Shown here piece after piece: positions 45,484 through 55,038 of a stretch of DNA of 64,000 nucleotides. Source of the stretch: Virgibacillus necropolis. Lineage in GTDB: Bacteria > Bacillota > Bacilli > Bacillales > Amphibacillaceae. The position numbers and the translations under genes are program-made. Where the stretch lies: positions 3,534,001-3,598,000 of the forward strand of contig NZ_CP022437.1 of the NCBI RefSeq assembly GCF_002224365.1, in the 5' to 3' direction. Under the pieces are notes generated by a model, which saw nothing but the letters and a program-made list of their open reading frames with translations, was not told the origin of the DNA and did not search any database. Within the stretch, counting starts at the first letter, position 1, and the number at the start of each line of letters is the position of its first letter.

Positions 45484-46734
45484 CTATTCTTTTTTAGAAA
45501 GAGCAATCGCTTTTCTAATATCCTTTAGCGAACTAGATTTACCATACATCAATACTCCGCCTTTATAAACCCGGGCACCAATGACAGCTAACAAAATAAT
45601 GGATCCAACTAGAATACCTAAAGATAGTGCCACCTCCCAGAATGGTATATCCAACATTCCAACACGCAAAAACATCAACATTGGTGTAAAGAATGGAATA
45701 TACGAGCTAATTACCACAAGGTTCGAATCTGGAGCACTAAGTCCATATATTGCAATGAAAAAGGCTATCATAATAAGAAAGATCATTGGCGTTATTAACT
45801 GTTGCACATCTTCTGTCCTACTTACTATTGAACCCAGCATGGCGGCTAGTGTTGCATACAACAAATACCCTAGTATGAAAAAGACGAGCGCATAGATAAA
45901 GAGTGAAGGTGACGCGCCTTGGATACCAAAATATTGAAAAACACCACCTGTAAGCTCATCCTGTTTTGACACTAGTAATGTAAAACCAAGTCCTAAAATT
46001 AATCCAACTTGTGTTAATCCTAGTAAAGCAATACCAATAATTTTTGCAAACATCTGTGTGACAGGTGACACACTGGAAACCAAAAGTTCCATAACACGCG
46101 ATGATTTTTCAGTTGCCACATCTGTAGCAATCATATTACCATACGTAATTACGGATAGATAAAGAACGAACAGCATGACATAGACAATCCCACGGGCCTG
46201 ATTAAGTTCCTCAGATGATTTAGCACTCTCGTCAAGTGCAACTGTATGAAACGTTACCGGGGAATAGATCTCCGTGATGGTTTCTTGATCGACACCCGCT
46301 TGCTTAGTTGCTGCTGCAACTTTTAATTGTTGTAATTGTTGTTGAATCGCCGTTTGTTCAGCAGAATCAACAATATTACTTGCATAATATGTTGCTTCCG
46401 GCAGTTGATTTGCGTTCAACGTCAAGGTAATAAGTGCTGCAAACTCTTCATTTTCAACAGCTTTTTTTCCCGTTTCTACCGACTTGCCATATGCGATAAC
46501 ATCTATATCTTCATTCGCATTTTCTACACTTTTCTCAAGTGATTTGAAAAACTCACCAGTCTCATCTAGTACAGCAATTTCACTTTTTCCATCATCTGAA
46601 AACGCATCAAATATTGCTTGATAATTTGCTAGACCAACAACAAATAATAACGTGATAATGGTACTTATTAAAAATGATTTCGTTTTAAATCGTGTCATAT
46701 ACGTATGAGACATAACAATCCAAAATTTATTCAT
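45484..46734 (-). CDS. yhaP: ABC exporter permease YhaP (NatB-like)
   Basis: A 416-residue ABC-2 permease: one N-terminal membrane segment, a large extracytoplasmic domain (about 45-190), then five or six C-terminal segments with the ATDVATEKSSRVMELLVSSVSP coupling motif. Start ATG at 46734 lies within the last codons of yhaQ (8-nt overlap) with GGTGGG upstream. The exported substrate is unknown; relatives export Na+ or peptides. Confidence 0.9.
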   Translation of the reverse strand: MNKFWIVMSHTYMTRFKTKSFLISTIITLLFVVGLANYQAIFDAFSDDGKSEIAVLDETGEFFKSLEKSVENANEDIDVIAYGKSVETGKKAVENEEFAALITLTLNANQLPEATYYASNIVDSAEQTAIQQQLQQLKVAAATKQAGVDQETITEIYSPVTFHTVALDESAKSSEELNQARGIVYVMLFVLYLSVITYGNMIATDVATEKSSRVMELLVSSVSPVTQMFAKIIGIALLGLTQVGLILGLGFTLLVSKQDELTGGVFQYFGIQGASPSLFIYALVFFILGYLLYATLAAMLGSIVSRTEDVQQLITPMIFLIMIAFFIAIYGLSAPDSNLVVISSYIPFFTPMLMFLRVGMLDIPFWEVALSLGILVGSIILLAVIGARVYKGGVLMYGKSSSLKDIRKAIALSKKE

Positions 46735-47626
46735 AAGAGGCACCCACCTTTTCAATAAAGATGTCATTCAATGTCGGTTCCTCTAAATCAAACTTTCTGA
46801 TAAACCCTTGCCCTTGTAGGCTTGTAAAAATGGATTGAGATACCTGTTCATTTTCTATTTGCAACTCACATCCACCTGTTACAGCCTTATATTTAGTTAC
46901 ACCATCATAACTACGTAAATAGTTAAGATCCATATCCCCGTGGACTATTAGATTCTTCTTACCATAAGAACTTTTTATATCTCGCAAGTGTCCATGAACA
47001 ATCTGCTTTCCTTTTTGCAAAATACATAAATGCTCACATAGCTCTTCCACATGATCCATTTGATGAGATGAAAAAATAATCGATGTCCCACGTTCTTTTA
47101 AATCAACAACAGCTTTTTTTAACATTTCAACATTAATCGGATCAAGTCCTGAGAATGGTTCATCCATGATTAAAAGCTTTGGTTTATGTATGACAGCTGA
47201 GATGAATTGGATTTTTTGCTGGTTCCCTTTTGAAAGTTCTTCTACTTTTTTATCGATATATTCAGGAACCTTGAAACGTTCTAACCATCCTTCAAGCTCG
47301 GTAATAATTTCACTCTTTTTCATACCCCGTAATTTTCCTAAATAAACAATTTGCTCTCTTACCTTCAATTTTGGGTATAATCCACGTTCTTCAGGCAGGT
47401 AGCCAATAAGATGACTTTTATCATAGCTAATAGATTCGCCATTCCAGGAAATCTCCCCATCTGAAGCATCTAATAATCCTAGAATCATTCGGAATGTTGT
47501 GGTTTTACCTGCCCCATTTCCACCAAGGAATCCAAACATTTCCTTTTCCGGTATTTCTAAAGATAGATTGTTAACAGCAGTATCCTTGCCGAATCGTTTT
47601 GATACATCTTTTAATACTAACGTCAC
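46727..47626 (-). CDS. yhaQ: ABC exporter ATPase YhaQ (NatA-like)
   Basis: A 299-residue ATPase with Walker A GGNGAGKTT, Q-loop YLPEERGLYP, signature LSKGNQQK and Walker B LLIMDEPFSGLDP, followed by a DUF4162 C-terminal domain. Pairs with yhaP. Confidence 0.92.
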   Translation of the reverse strand: MTLVLKDVSKRFGKDTAVNNLSLEIPEKEMFGFLGGNGAGKTTTFRMILGLLDASDGEISWNGESISYDKSHLIGYLPEERGLYPKLKVREQIVYLGKLRGMKKSEIITELEGWLERFKVPEYIDKKVEELSKGNQQKIQFISAVIHKPKLLIMDEPFSGLDPINVEMLKKAVVDLKERGTSIIFSSHQMDHVEELCEHLCILQKGKQIVHGHLRDIKSSYGKKNLIVHGDMDLNYLRSYDGVTKYKAVTGGCELQIENEQVSQSIFTSLQGQGFIRKFDLEEPTLNDIFIEKVGASYE

Positions 47627-47807
47627 TACATCCTCTCCCTTCCCTTACTATTGTACGTTTTGTATACATAATGGTTTCAATTTTTATCTTCTTTTTTGTA
47701 ACGTAAGCAGTTGTAATCATTAATGTTTTCTTTTCTTCTTCTCATGCTTTTTTTACCGTTTAAAAATGTATATACTATAGGTAAGTTAAAACTTTGGGGG
47801 AATTATT

Positions 47808-47993
47808 ATGCGTACGTATGCTTTAACTGTTTTTAAACAAACTGGAGAAAAGTTGTTGGACGAATCATTTACCGCTGAAAATGATAATGAAGCAAAAAAG
47901 GTTGGTAATGCTCGATTGGCTGAAGAAGGATATTCCGAACATACACACCGTTGTGTATCACCTGAAGCCAAGCTAGTTTTATTCCATCGGTAA
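47808..47993 (+). CDS. yhzD: YhzD-like small protein
   Basis: A 61-residue soluble protein, MRTYALTVFKQTGEKLL..., matching the YhzD family in length and position. The region upstream of ATG has GGGGGAAT. Function unknown. Confidence 0.78.
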   Translation: MRTYALTVFKQTGEKLLDESFTAENDNEAKKVGNARLAEEGYSEHTHRCVSPEAKLVLFHR

Positions 47994-47997
47994 GAAT

Positions 47998-48033
47998 GAG
48001 AGCGACTCTACAAAACTTTGTAGAGTCGCTCTC
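47998..48033. terminator. Bidirectional terminator between yhzD and yhaR
   Basis: GAGAGCGACTCTACAAA pairs perfectly with TTTGTAGAGTCGCTCTC across 2 nt; the actual loop is larger. Confidence 0.88.
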
Positions 48034-48034
48034 T

Positions 48035-48805
48035 TTATTCGCCTATAAACGTTGGTTTACGTTTTTCGAGGAAAGCACTTACCCCTTCTTGATGGTCTTT
48101 TGTTTGCCTTAATTCCCATTGATTTTTCTTTTCCTCAGTTAGGTAATGTTGTAGATTACTCTTATTATCGTTATGATACATGAGTTTTGTTTTGACTATG
48201 GAAGATAGCGGTTGTATTAATAGGCTTTTGGCTAGTGAAGTTGCATGATTTAAAACAGGCTCATCACTAACCTGATCAACCAAGTTCATCGAATAAGCAG
48301 TCGTTCCATCTACTTTTTTCATACTCCAAATAAATTGTTTTGCGCCATGGACACCTAACCGTTCCTTCAACCAAAAATGACCTCCCCCATCAGGTGCCAA
48401 GCCAACTCCAAGAAACAACATTCCAATCTTTGCATCATTTTGCGCGACAACGTAATCAGCTACTAGAGCTAGACTAAGACCAAGTCCTGCTGCTGATCCT
48501 TTAATAGCAGAAATGACAATTTTTGGCATTAAATACAATTTCATTGTGATTTTTTCAACCGTTTCCATTACTTCATGATAAAAATCCTGGTTCTTCCAAT
48601 CAGTCATCATAGAGATATCCCCGCCTGCACAAAAAGCTTTACCCTTTCCGCTAATAATAACAATATGATCGTCACTTTGTTCGACCTGGATAATAACCTC
48701 AAGCAACTCATGTAACATTTCTTTATTTAATGCATTGTAACGATCTGGTCGATTCAAATAAATATATCCTATTTGATCAATACTTTCGTATAAAACAGTT
48801 TCCAT
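48035..48805 (-). CDS. yhaR: Enoyl-CoA hydratase/isomerase family protein YhaR
   Basis: A 256-residue crotonase-fold protein with the oxyanion-hole stretches SGKGKAFCAGGDI and IKGSAAGLGLSLALVADY. The usual second catalytic glutamate region reads GVGLAPDGGGHFWL, with Asp where classic hydratases have Glu. Substrate unknown. GAGGAG supports ATG at 48805. Confidence 0.88.
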   Translation of the reverse strand: METVLYESIDQIGYIYLNRPDRYNALNKEMLHELLEVIIQVEQSDDHIVIISGKGKAFCAGGDISMMTDWKNQDFYHEVMETVEKITMKLYLMPKIVISAIKGSAAGLGLSLALVADYVVAQNDAKIGMLFLGVGLAPDGGGHFWLKERLGVHGAKQFIWSMKKVDGTTAYSMNLVDQVSDEPVLNHATSLAKSLLIQPLSSIVKTKLMYHNDNKSNLQHYLTEEKKNQWELRQTKDHQEGVSAFLEKRKPTFIGE

Positions 48806-48875
48806 GCTGAGCACTCCTCGTATTACAAGTTTCTACCTCTTTCATTAATTCTCTACTTATTACAAAAGTCCTGCT

Positions 48876-48968
48876 TAGAAAACTTGGCTTATCGCCAAGC
48901 TTTAATGGCGAAAGCCTTAGTTGCCCTTATACTGATATCCACTAAAAATTTATACTTTCTTATCAGTG
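48876..48968 (+). repeat. Interspersed repeat family C, copy 1
   Basis: Begins AGAAAACTTGGCTTATCGCC, continues AATGGCGAAAGCCTTAGTTGC and ends AATTTATACTTTCTTA. It matches 58581-58666 in inverted orientation over about 85 bp. Confidence 0.8.
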
Positions 48969-48976
48969 AAAAAAAT

Positions 48977-49006
48977 ACAACCCATAGTTAAATCACTATG
49001 GGTTGT
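48977..49006 (-). terminator. Terminator after yheA
   Basis: ACAACCCATAGT pairs with ACTATGGGTTGT, T run on the minus strand. Confidence 0.85.
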
Positions 49007-49017
49007 ACACTAACTAT

Positions 49018-49386
49018 CTATTCGGCTGATTCTTCAGCTGATTCAGGTTCTCCGTATAATTCTTCTAATGGCTTGGTAATAATGCGACTTACATCGTTGA
49101 TTACCATATTTAAACGTTGCTCTTGTTCCATTAGTTTAGAAATATCCTCATGTTGTTGAACTAACTCTACAACCTGACGAGCCTTCTCTACTTCTTCCTC
49201 GGTAATCTCTTGTCCTTGCATTTGTTTTTCTTGTAATTCCATTTGTGTATCACGGAAATTTTCAAACATTTGCTTAGCAGATTCATCACTCATTACTTTT
49301 TCGTATGCGTTTTCTAAATTTTTAAATTCTTCACTTTCACGAATTGCTTTTTCTAAATCGTATGCACTGTCATAAATATTAGGCAC
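49018..49386 (-). CDS. yheA: YheA (YlbF/YmcA family)
   Basis: A 122-residue helical protein of the YlbF/YmcA fold (YDLEKAIRESEEFKNLENAYEKV). Start codon GTG with GGAGG upstream. YlbF and YmcA join YaaT in RNA processing; YheA's own role is unknown. Confidence 0.87.
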   Translation of the reverse strand: MPNIYDSAYDLEKAIRESEEFKNLENAYEKVMSDESAKQMFENFRDTQMELQEKQMQGQEITEEEVEKARQVVELVQQHEDISKLMEQEQRLNMVINDVSRIITKPLEELYGEPESAEESAE

Positions 49387-49539
49387 TGTAATCCTCCTTC
49401 AATTTCAATCTTAAACAACTATAACAAACAAGAAGTAGCATGTATACCAATTCGAATAATCGTGCCATTAAATGTAAAGCTTTTTCAAAACTAAAACTAT
49501 TGTTATACTAGAGAAAAGTTCAGTGAAAGAGGATATGTT

Positions 49540-50427
49540 ATGATAACCAAATTAAAAAAGGTCTTCCCTTCGTTAATTACATATGATTCAAATTCAGAAC
49601 AATCACCCGTGGGTTACAAGTGGTATGTGACAGAAGATGAAAAGATCCTAGGAATTGATAAAAATGAAATCTCAACTAAGGATGAAGCTTTGTTATCTAC
49701 TTTCTTGTCACCCTATTCCGATGTAGAGCTTCCGTTAACAATTAAGGAAAAATTCTGGCAAGATATACTCCATCGTGAACAAACGTTAACGGAAAATGAC
49801 CATGTAAGCTCTTACCGTTTTGTTCACTTTTCATTCCAACAAAATAAAGTAGAACCAAATCTTTTCAGGGAAGCTATTCAAAGTATCTTTTCAAAACCCC
49901 TTCCAATTTTATGGTTAACGGATCATCAAGGTATATTGATTGAAGAACAAACAGAGGTATTAGAAGAATCAATTGCTTACAATGAGATCATTGATATTTT
50001 AATGAGTGATTTATATGTAAAAATCCGTTTTTTCGTCGGGCCTTTTATGACTGCTTTAGGAGATGCAAAACAGTTTTATTCAAGATTTGTTGAAGGTGCA
50101 ACTACAATTTTTAAATACACCGATAAACAAGTTATTTCATATAAGGAAGCTATCCCGTATTTATTTGCCGATCAAGTAAGTGATTCCTTTCGTGATGAAA
50201 CAAAGTATTTCTTATTAAAAGAAGTACTGGATGATATGGAACTAATCCACACAATCGAAACATTTTTTGCATGTAATTTAAATATAACGGTTACTGCTAA
50301 GGAATTGTACATGCACCGTAACAGTTTACAATATCGAATTGATAAATTTGTTGAAAAAACCGGAATTGATATTCGTCAGTTCCATCAAGCAGCAACAGTT
50401 TATCTTGCTCTCATTTCTAAAAAGTAA
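49540..50427 (+). CDS. PucR/CdaR-type HTH regulator, YxkF-like
   Basis: A 295-residue protein whose C-terminus holds a PucR-type HTH (TIETFFACNLNITVTAKELYMHRNS, LQYRIDKFVEKTGIDI). The N-terminal 230 residues match no named sensor domain that I recognise. It lies directly upstream of msmX, as yxkF does in B. subtilis, suggesting a role in sugar-uptake control. A terminator separates the two genes. Confidence 0.8.
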   Translation: MITKLKKVFPSLITYDSNSEQSPVGYKWYVTEDEKILGIDKNEISTKDEALLSTFLSPYSDVELPLTIKEKFWQDILHREQTLTENDHVSSYRFVHFSFQQNKVEPNLFREAIQSIFSKPLPILWLTDHQGILIEEQTEVLEESIAYNEIIDILMSDLYVKIRFFVGPFMTALGDAKQFYSRFVEGATTIFKYTDKQVISYKEAIPYLFADQVSDSFRDETKYFLLKEVLDDMELIHTIETFFACNLNITVTAKELYMHRNSLQYRIDKFVEKTGIDIRQFHQAATVYLALISKK

Positions 50428-50440
50428 AACCTCTACTAGA

Positions 50441-50479
50441 AAACATGCACAAAGAATAGAGATTTCTTTGTGCATGTTT
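50441..50479 (+). terminator. Terminator after the yxkF-like gene
   Basis: AAACATGCACAAAGAA pairs perfectly with TTCTTTGTGCATGTTT across 7 nt. Confidence 0.8.
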
Positions 50480-50541
50480 TACGTATACATTTTCACGAAT
50501 ATTTTATAAACTTAATGTACTTAATAATTGGAGGTTTGAAA

Positions 50542-51639
50542 ATGGCGGAATTACGATTAGAACATATTCAAAAATCTTATGATAAAAAAGTAATAGCAGT
50601 AGATGATTTCAACTTACATATTCATGACAAAGAATTTATCGTATTTGTTGGACCATCTGGATGTGGAAAGTCCACAACACTTCGCATGATTGCTGGGTTA
50701 GAGGAAATTTCAAATGGTGATTTATTAATTGACGATAAAAAGATGAACGATGTTGCTCCAAAAGATCGGGATATTGCAATGGTATTCCAGAACTATGCAT
50801 TATATCCACATATGAATGTATATGATAATATGGCTTTTGGTTTGAAGCTTCGTAAATTTAAAAAAGATGAAATTGATAAACGCGTCCAAAATGCTGCAAA
50901 AATTTTGGGCCTTGAATCCTATTTAGACCGTAAACCAAAGGCGTTATCTGGTGGTCAACGTCAACGTGTTGCATTAGGGCGTGCTATTGTACGTGATGCT
51001 AAGGTATTTCTTATGGATGAACCGTTATCAAACCTTGATGCAAAGTTACGTGTTCAAATGCGTGCTGAAATCCAAAAGCTGCACAAACGCTTACAAACAA
51101 CAACCATCTATGTAACACATGATCAAACAGAGGCTATGACGATGGCAACCCGACTCGTTGTTATGAAGGATGGTCTCATTCAACAAGTAGGCGCTCCAAA
51201 GGAAGTTTATGATAAACCTGAAAATATATTTGTCGGTGGATTTATTGGTTCGCCATCCATGAACTTCTTAAACGGAACTTTACAAGATGGTCACTTCGTC
51301 ATGGATGACATCAAAATCAAAGTTCCTGAAGGTAAAATGAAAACGCTTCGTGAACAAAACTTTATCGATAAAGAAATAATTCTTGGCATACGTCCAGAAG
51401 ACATACATGATGAACCACTATTTATTGAAGCTACAAAAGAAACAAAAATTACCGCTACTATTGAAGTTGCTGAGTTGATGGGGGCAGAAACATACCTTTA
51501 CTCCAAAGTTAACGAGCAGGATTTCATTGCGCGAATTGATTCACGTTCAGACATAGATGGCGGTGAGCAATTAGATGTTGCATTTGACATGAATAAGGCA
51601 CATTTTTTCAATCCGGAAGACGAACAGCGGATACGATAA
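50542..51639 (+). CDS. msmX: Multi-sugar ABC transporter ATPase MsmX (UgpC-type)
   Basis: A 365-residue ATPase shared by several sugar importers. Walker A GPSGCGKST, signature LSGGQRQR, Walker B VFLMDEPLSNLDA, and a C-terminal TOBE/MalK-like regulatory domain. No permease or binding-protein genes adjoin it, in keeping with a multitask ATPase. ATG at 50542 with GGAGG upstream; the longer in-frame extension overlaps the terminator before it. Confidence 0.93.
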   Translation: MAELRLEHIQKSYDKKVIAVDDFNLHIHDKEFIVFVGPSGCGKSTTLRMIAGLEEISNGDLLIDDKKMNDVAPKDRDIAMVFQNYALYPHMNVYDNMAFGLKLRKFKKDEIDKRVQNAAKILGLESYLDRKPKALSGGQRQRVALGRAIVRDAKVFLMDEPLSNLDAKLRVQMRAEIQKLHKRLQTTTIYVTHDQTEAMTMATRLVVMKDGLIQQVGAPKEVYDKPENIFVGGFIGSPSMNFLNGTLQDGHFVMDDIKIKVPEGKMKTLREQNFIDKEIILGIRPEDIHDEPLFIEATKETKITATIEVAELMGAETYLYSKVNEQDFIARIDSRSDIDGGEQLDVAFDMNKAHFFNPEDEQRIR

Positions 51640-51676
51640 ACTATTGTAAAATGGACATGATATATGTGTATATAAT

Positions 51677-51708
51677 AAGAGGGACGTCATATTGACGTCC
51701 CTCTTTCA
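51677..51708 (+). terminator. Terminator after msmX
   Basis: AAGAGGGACGTCA-tat-TGACGTCCCTCTT followed by T. Confidence 0.85.
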
Positions 51709-51750
51709 TCTGGTTTTAGCTAAGGGGATACCTAAGCTTTTAGTCCATGG

Positions 51751-51954
51751 TTATTTAGGTTGTTGTCCATTAAGTTGTTGTTGAGCAGTTTGAACTAGAC
51801 GCTTTGTAATTTCACCACCAACAGAACCGTTAGCACGTGAAGCTGTGTCTGCACCTAAATTAACGCCAAATTCTTGAGCAATTTCATACTTCATTTGATC
51901 AAGAGCTTGTTGTACGCCGGGTACTACTAATTGATTTGAATTGTTACTTGCCAT
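51751..51954 (-). CDS. Alpha/beta-type small acid-soluble spore protein
   Basis: A 67-residue SASP that coats spore DNA and protects it from UV and heat. Contains the GPR protease site region YEIAQEFGV and the conserved [21 protein letters not shown] block. A GGAGGTGAT site precedes the ATG. Shows that the organism forms endospores. Confidence 0.95.
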   Translation of the reverse strand: MASNNSNQLVVPGVQQALDQMKYEIAQEFGVNLGADTASRANGSVGGEITKRLVQTAQQQLNGQQPK

Positions 51955-52056
51955 GTTATATCACCTCCTGTAATCATATTGTGTACATTCATTTAAAACT
52001 TATCACTGATAATTGTTGGAAATAGTGGATAAGAAATCCTTGCTTTATTAAAAAAA

Positions 52057-52084
52057 CCCATTACGGCAGTTAAACCGTAATGGG
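52057..52084 (-). terminator. Terminator after fumC
   Basis: CCCATTACGG pairs with CCGTAATGGG, T run on the minus strand. Confidence 0.85.
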
Positions 52085-52122
52085 CTTTGCTTAGGTTAGT
52101 TGCAGCCTAGCGCTTTTCTTGG

Positions 52123-53508
52123 TTATTTTGGTTGTGTCATTTCTTTTGGATTAACGTATTGTTCAAATTCTTCTTCTGTTAAAAGGTTTAATTTGACTGC
52201 TGTTTCTTTTAACGTTGCATTATCTGCAAAAGCTGTTTTAGCAATTTTGGCTGCATTTTCATAACCGATATGTGGGTTTAATGCAGTGACAAGCATTAAT
52301 GAATCATTTAAATTCTTTTCAATTTGTTCATGATTCGGCTCAATCCCTTGAACACAACGCTCATCAAATGAAAGCATACTGTCCGCTAACAATTGACAAG
52401 ATTGAAGGAAGTTGTATGCAATTACTGGTTTAAATACATTTAGTTCAAAATTACCTTGGCTAGCTGCAAATCCAATTGTTGCATCATTTCCCATAACTTG
52501 TGCTGCTACCATCGTAACTGCTTCACTTTGCGTTGGATTAACTTTCCCTGGCATAATAGAGCTTCCTGGCTCGTTAGCAGGAATAGTAATTTCTCCAATT
52601 CCACAGCGTGGACCACTAGCTAACCAACGAACATCATTTGCAATTTTCATAAGGTCTGCCGCTAATCCTTTTAACGCTCCATGTGCATAAACTGTTTCGT
52701 CATGACTTGTTAATGCATGGAATTTATTAGGCGCTGAAATAAAGCTGTTACCTGTATAACTATTAATCGCCTCGCAAACCTTGCCAGAAAAGTCAGGATG
52801 AGCATTTAGTCCAGTCCCAACTGCTGTTCCACCAATCGCAAGTTCTTTTAGATGATGTAAGCTTTCATTGATCATGGTTTCTGATTTTTCAAGCATACGA
52901 TGCCATCCACTGATTTCTTGTCCAAGTGTTAGTGGCGTTGCATCTTGTAAATGGGTACGTCCAATTTTTACGATATCTTGAAAAGCGTCCATTTTAACTT
53001 TTAATGAATCTTTTAATGTACGAACAGCAGGTAAAACGGACTCTTCCAGCTTTAAAACTGCTGCTATATGCATTCCAGTTGGATACGTATCATTTGAGCT
53101 TTGTGATTTATTTACATCATCATTTGGGTGTAATTTTACATCAATTCCCTCATTTGTTAACCATTCATTTCCGACGAACGCGATTACTTCATTTACATTC
53201 ATATTGGATTGTGTTCCACTACCTGTTTGCCAAACCACAAGCGGGAAATGTTCGGTTAACTTATCATTTATGATTTGATCTGCTGCATATTCAATGGCTT
53301 CATATTTTTTTTGATCCATTAGACCAAGGTCCATATTTGCTTTAGCGGCACTTTTTTTCAGTATAGCAAATGCCTTAATCACTTCTCGCGGCATTTTTTC
53401 ATTACCAATAGGAAAATTTTGTTTACTACGCTCAGTTTGTGCTCCCCAGAATTTATCCGCAGGTACTTGTACCTCTCCAAGTGTATCTTTTTCAATACGA
53501 TAATCCAT
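52123..53508 (-). CDS. fumC: Class II fumarate hydratase FumC
   Basis: Interconverts fumarate and malate in the citric-acid cycle. The 461-residue protein has the SxSxxxP-type signature [11 protein letters not shown], plus [13 protein letters not shown] and [14 protein letters not shown] substrate-binding loops. Full length and flanked by its own terminator. Confidence 0.96.
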   Translation of the reverse strand: MDYRIEKDTLGEVQVPADKFWGAQTERSKQNFPIGNEKMPREVIKAFAILKKSAAKANMDLGLMDQKKYEAIEYAADQIINDKLTEHFPLVVWQTGSGTQSNMNVNEVIAFVGNEWLTNEGIDVKLHPNDDVNKSQSSNDTYPTGMHIAAVLKLEESVLPAVRTLKDSLKVKMDAFQDIVKIGRTHLQDATPLTLGQEISGWHRMLEKSETMINESLHHLKELAIGGTAVGTGLNAHPDFSGKVCEAINSYTGNSFISAPNKFHALTSHDETVYAHGALKGLAADLMKIANDVRWLASGPRCGIGEITIPANEPGSSIMPGKVNPTQSEAVTMVAAQVMGNDATIGFAASQGNFELNVFKPVIAYNFLQSCQLLADSMLSFDERCVQGIEPNHEQIEKNLNDSLMLVTALNPHIGYENAAKIAKTAFADNATLKETAVKLNLLTEEEFEQYVNPKEMTQPK

Positions 53509-53858
53509 TTTTGTTGCCTCCCTATGTAAATGCTTACTTTAGCTCCAGCTTCTATTGTAACAAATTTTATCGAGAATTAGAAAATCTTGGCTTGTTTTCA
53601 AAAACTAATCAAGAAAAACTTTATCTTAAAAATTGTTACAGAAAAAGCACACATCCAGTGTTAGGACAATTTCATCACTTTTTTCCCTTCATGTTGTGTT
53701 CAAATTCTTTTATACTGATAGTAGAACTTATAATAAATTCATCTTGGACGGCAAATTGAGTTATACTTAATTTTAGATAGTATGTCACACTTTATTCTTG
53801 CGAAGGTCTTCGGTCCCAAGTTAAGTGTTCTAGATGTTAGTTTAAGGAGGGTTTCGTC
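53509..53858. other. 350-bp fumC upstream region
   Basis: Lies between divergent fumC and the phospholipase-like gene. AT-rich, no credible ORF or repeat seen; promoters for both are expected here. Confidence 0.4.
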
Positions 53859-54773
53859 ATGCCGAATATATGGACACATATGCTTTTTTGTGAGGAGGTT
53901 ATGGATACGATTAACAATCCAACGCCGTTTTTTCAACATGAAGCATATATGAAATTAGGTGCACAAGGCCCTGACCCATTTTTTTATTATAACTTTTGGC
54001 CATGGAATAAGGATGAGTCTGTAAGTGATGTTGGTATGGCATTACACACAGAAAATTGCGGGGAATTTCTAATGGATCTGATCTGTTCAGCAACGAATAT
54101 GGAATCACAAGTTAAAGCATATGTATTCGGTTTTGTAACACACCACATCCTAGATCGAAATGCTCACCCATACATCCACTATAGAGCCGGTTATGAAGGA
54201 AACAAACATCAGGAATTAGAAGTTCTAATTGATACAGTCATGATGGATAGATTTCATAATATGAAAACATGGAGAGCTCACGTATACAAAGAAATAGATG
54301 TAGGATTTTCATTAGATAAAGATATTACCCACTTGCTATATACAAAAATAAAAAAACACTATCCAGATATCGGGAAAGAATCGGAATCATATATTCAAAA
54401 ATCATATCGCGATATGAAATTGGCCTTGAAGATACTTTCTGATCCTTATGGCTGGAAAAATGTAGTATTTAAATCGCTTATCTCTTCATTTTCCCATCAA
54501 CCAATAAAGAGCGATACTGATTATTTGAATGAGAATGGAACTACTTGGCATCATCCGGCTACTAAGGAACCTTCTTCTCAGAGTTTTCTAGAACTTTATG
54601 AAATTGGTCGTGCTGAAGGAATTGAGATTCTAAGTGAGGTATTAACATATTGGAATAATCCTACTGAAGAAAAAAAGAAACATCTACAGAATTTAATTGG
54701 AAATATTTCATATGATACTGGAAAGCCATTAGAACTTAACTTAAAAAATAAATATAGTGATCCAATCGTATAA
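53859..54773 (+). CDS. Zinc-dependent phospholipase C-like protein
   Basis: A 304-residue protein with the N-terminal pattern of the Zn_dep_PLPC family: PNIWTHMLFCEEV, LGAQGPDPFFY and FGFVTHHILDRNAHPY, giving likely zinc ligands at W/H, D, H and HxxxD. No signal peptide, so it is cytosolic unlike secreted phospholipase C. Substrate unknown. AAGGAGG precedes the ATG. Its stop codon lies at the edge of a repeat A insertion. Confidence 0.82.
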   Translation: MPNIWTHMLFCEEVMDTINNPTPFFQHEAYMKLGAQGPDPFFYYNFWPWNKDESVSDVGMALHTENCGEFLMDLICSATNMESQVKAYVFGFVTHHILDRNAHPYIHYRAGYEGNKHQELEVLIDTVMMDRFHNMKTWRAHVYKEIDVGFSLDKDITHLLYTKIKKHYPDIGKESESYIQKSYRDMKLALKILSDPYGWKNVVFKSLISSFSHQPIKSDTDYLNENGTTWHHPATKEPSSQSFLELYEIGRAEGIEILSEVLTYWNNPTEEKKKHLQNLIGNISYDTGKPLELNLKNKYSDPIV

Positions 54774-54778
54774 GAGAA

Positions 54779-54988
54779 AGTTCAAAAAGGCACCAAATGA
54801 TAAATGGCGAATCTCTTCGTTACTCGGTTTTTCTGGTCCTCACGTATTAAGGGCATAGAGGAACTTCTACTAAAAGCGTCCACGTCCTGTGGACAACGTA
54901 GAAGTCAGCACAAACACGCGCAAGTCCGGTCCTCAAAACTCTCGTGCTTCGACCTTCGTATTTCTAATTCGGCGACTTTTTTAACACA
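54779..54988 (-). repeat. MITE-like repeat family A, copy 3 (inverted)
   Basis: Outer ends AGTTCAAAAAGG and CTTTTTTAACACA are more diverged than in other copies. Central GTCCAC-AGGAC-GTGGAC read on the minus strand (54878-54894). Flanks share TATAA, including the TAA stop of the preceding gene, as a partial target duplication. Confidence 0.82.
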
Positions 54989-54996
54989 TTCTATAA

Positions 54997-55037
54997 AGAA
55001 AAGCGCAAGCATCCTTGTAGAATGCTTGCGCTTTTCT
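54997..55037. terminator. Terminator after the Atg22-like transporter
   Basis: AGAAAAGCGCAAGCAT pairs with ATGCTTGCGCTTTTCT across 9 nt. Confidence 0.85.
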
Positions 55038-55038
55038 A

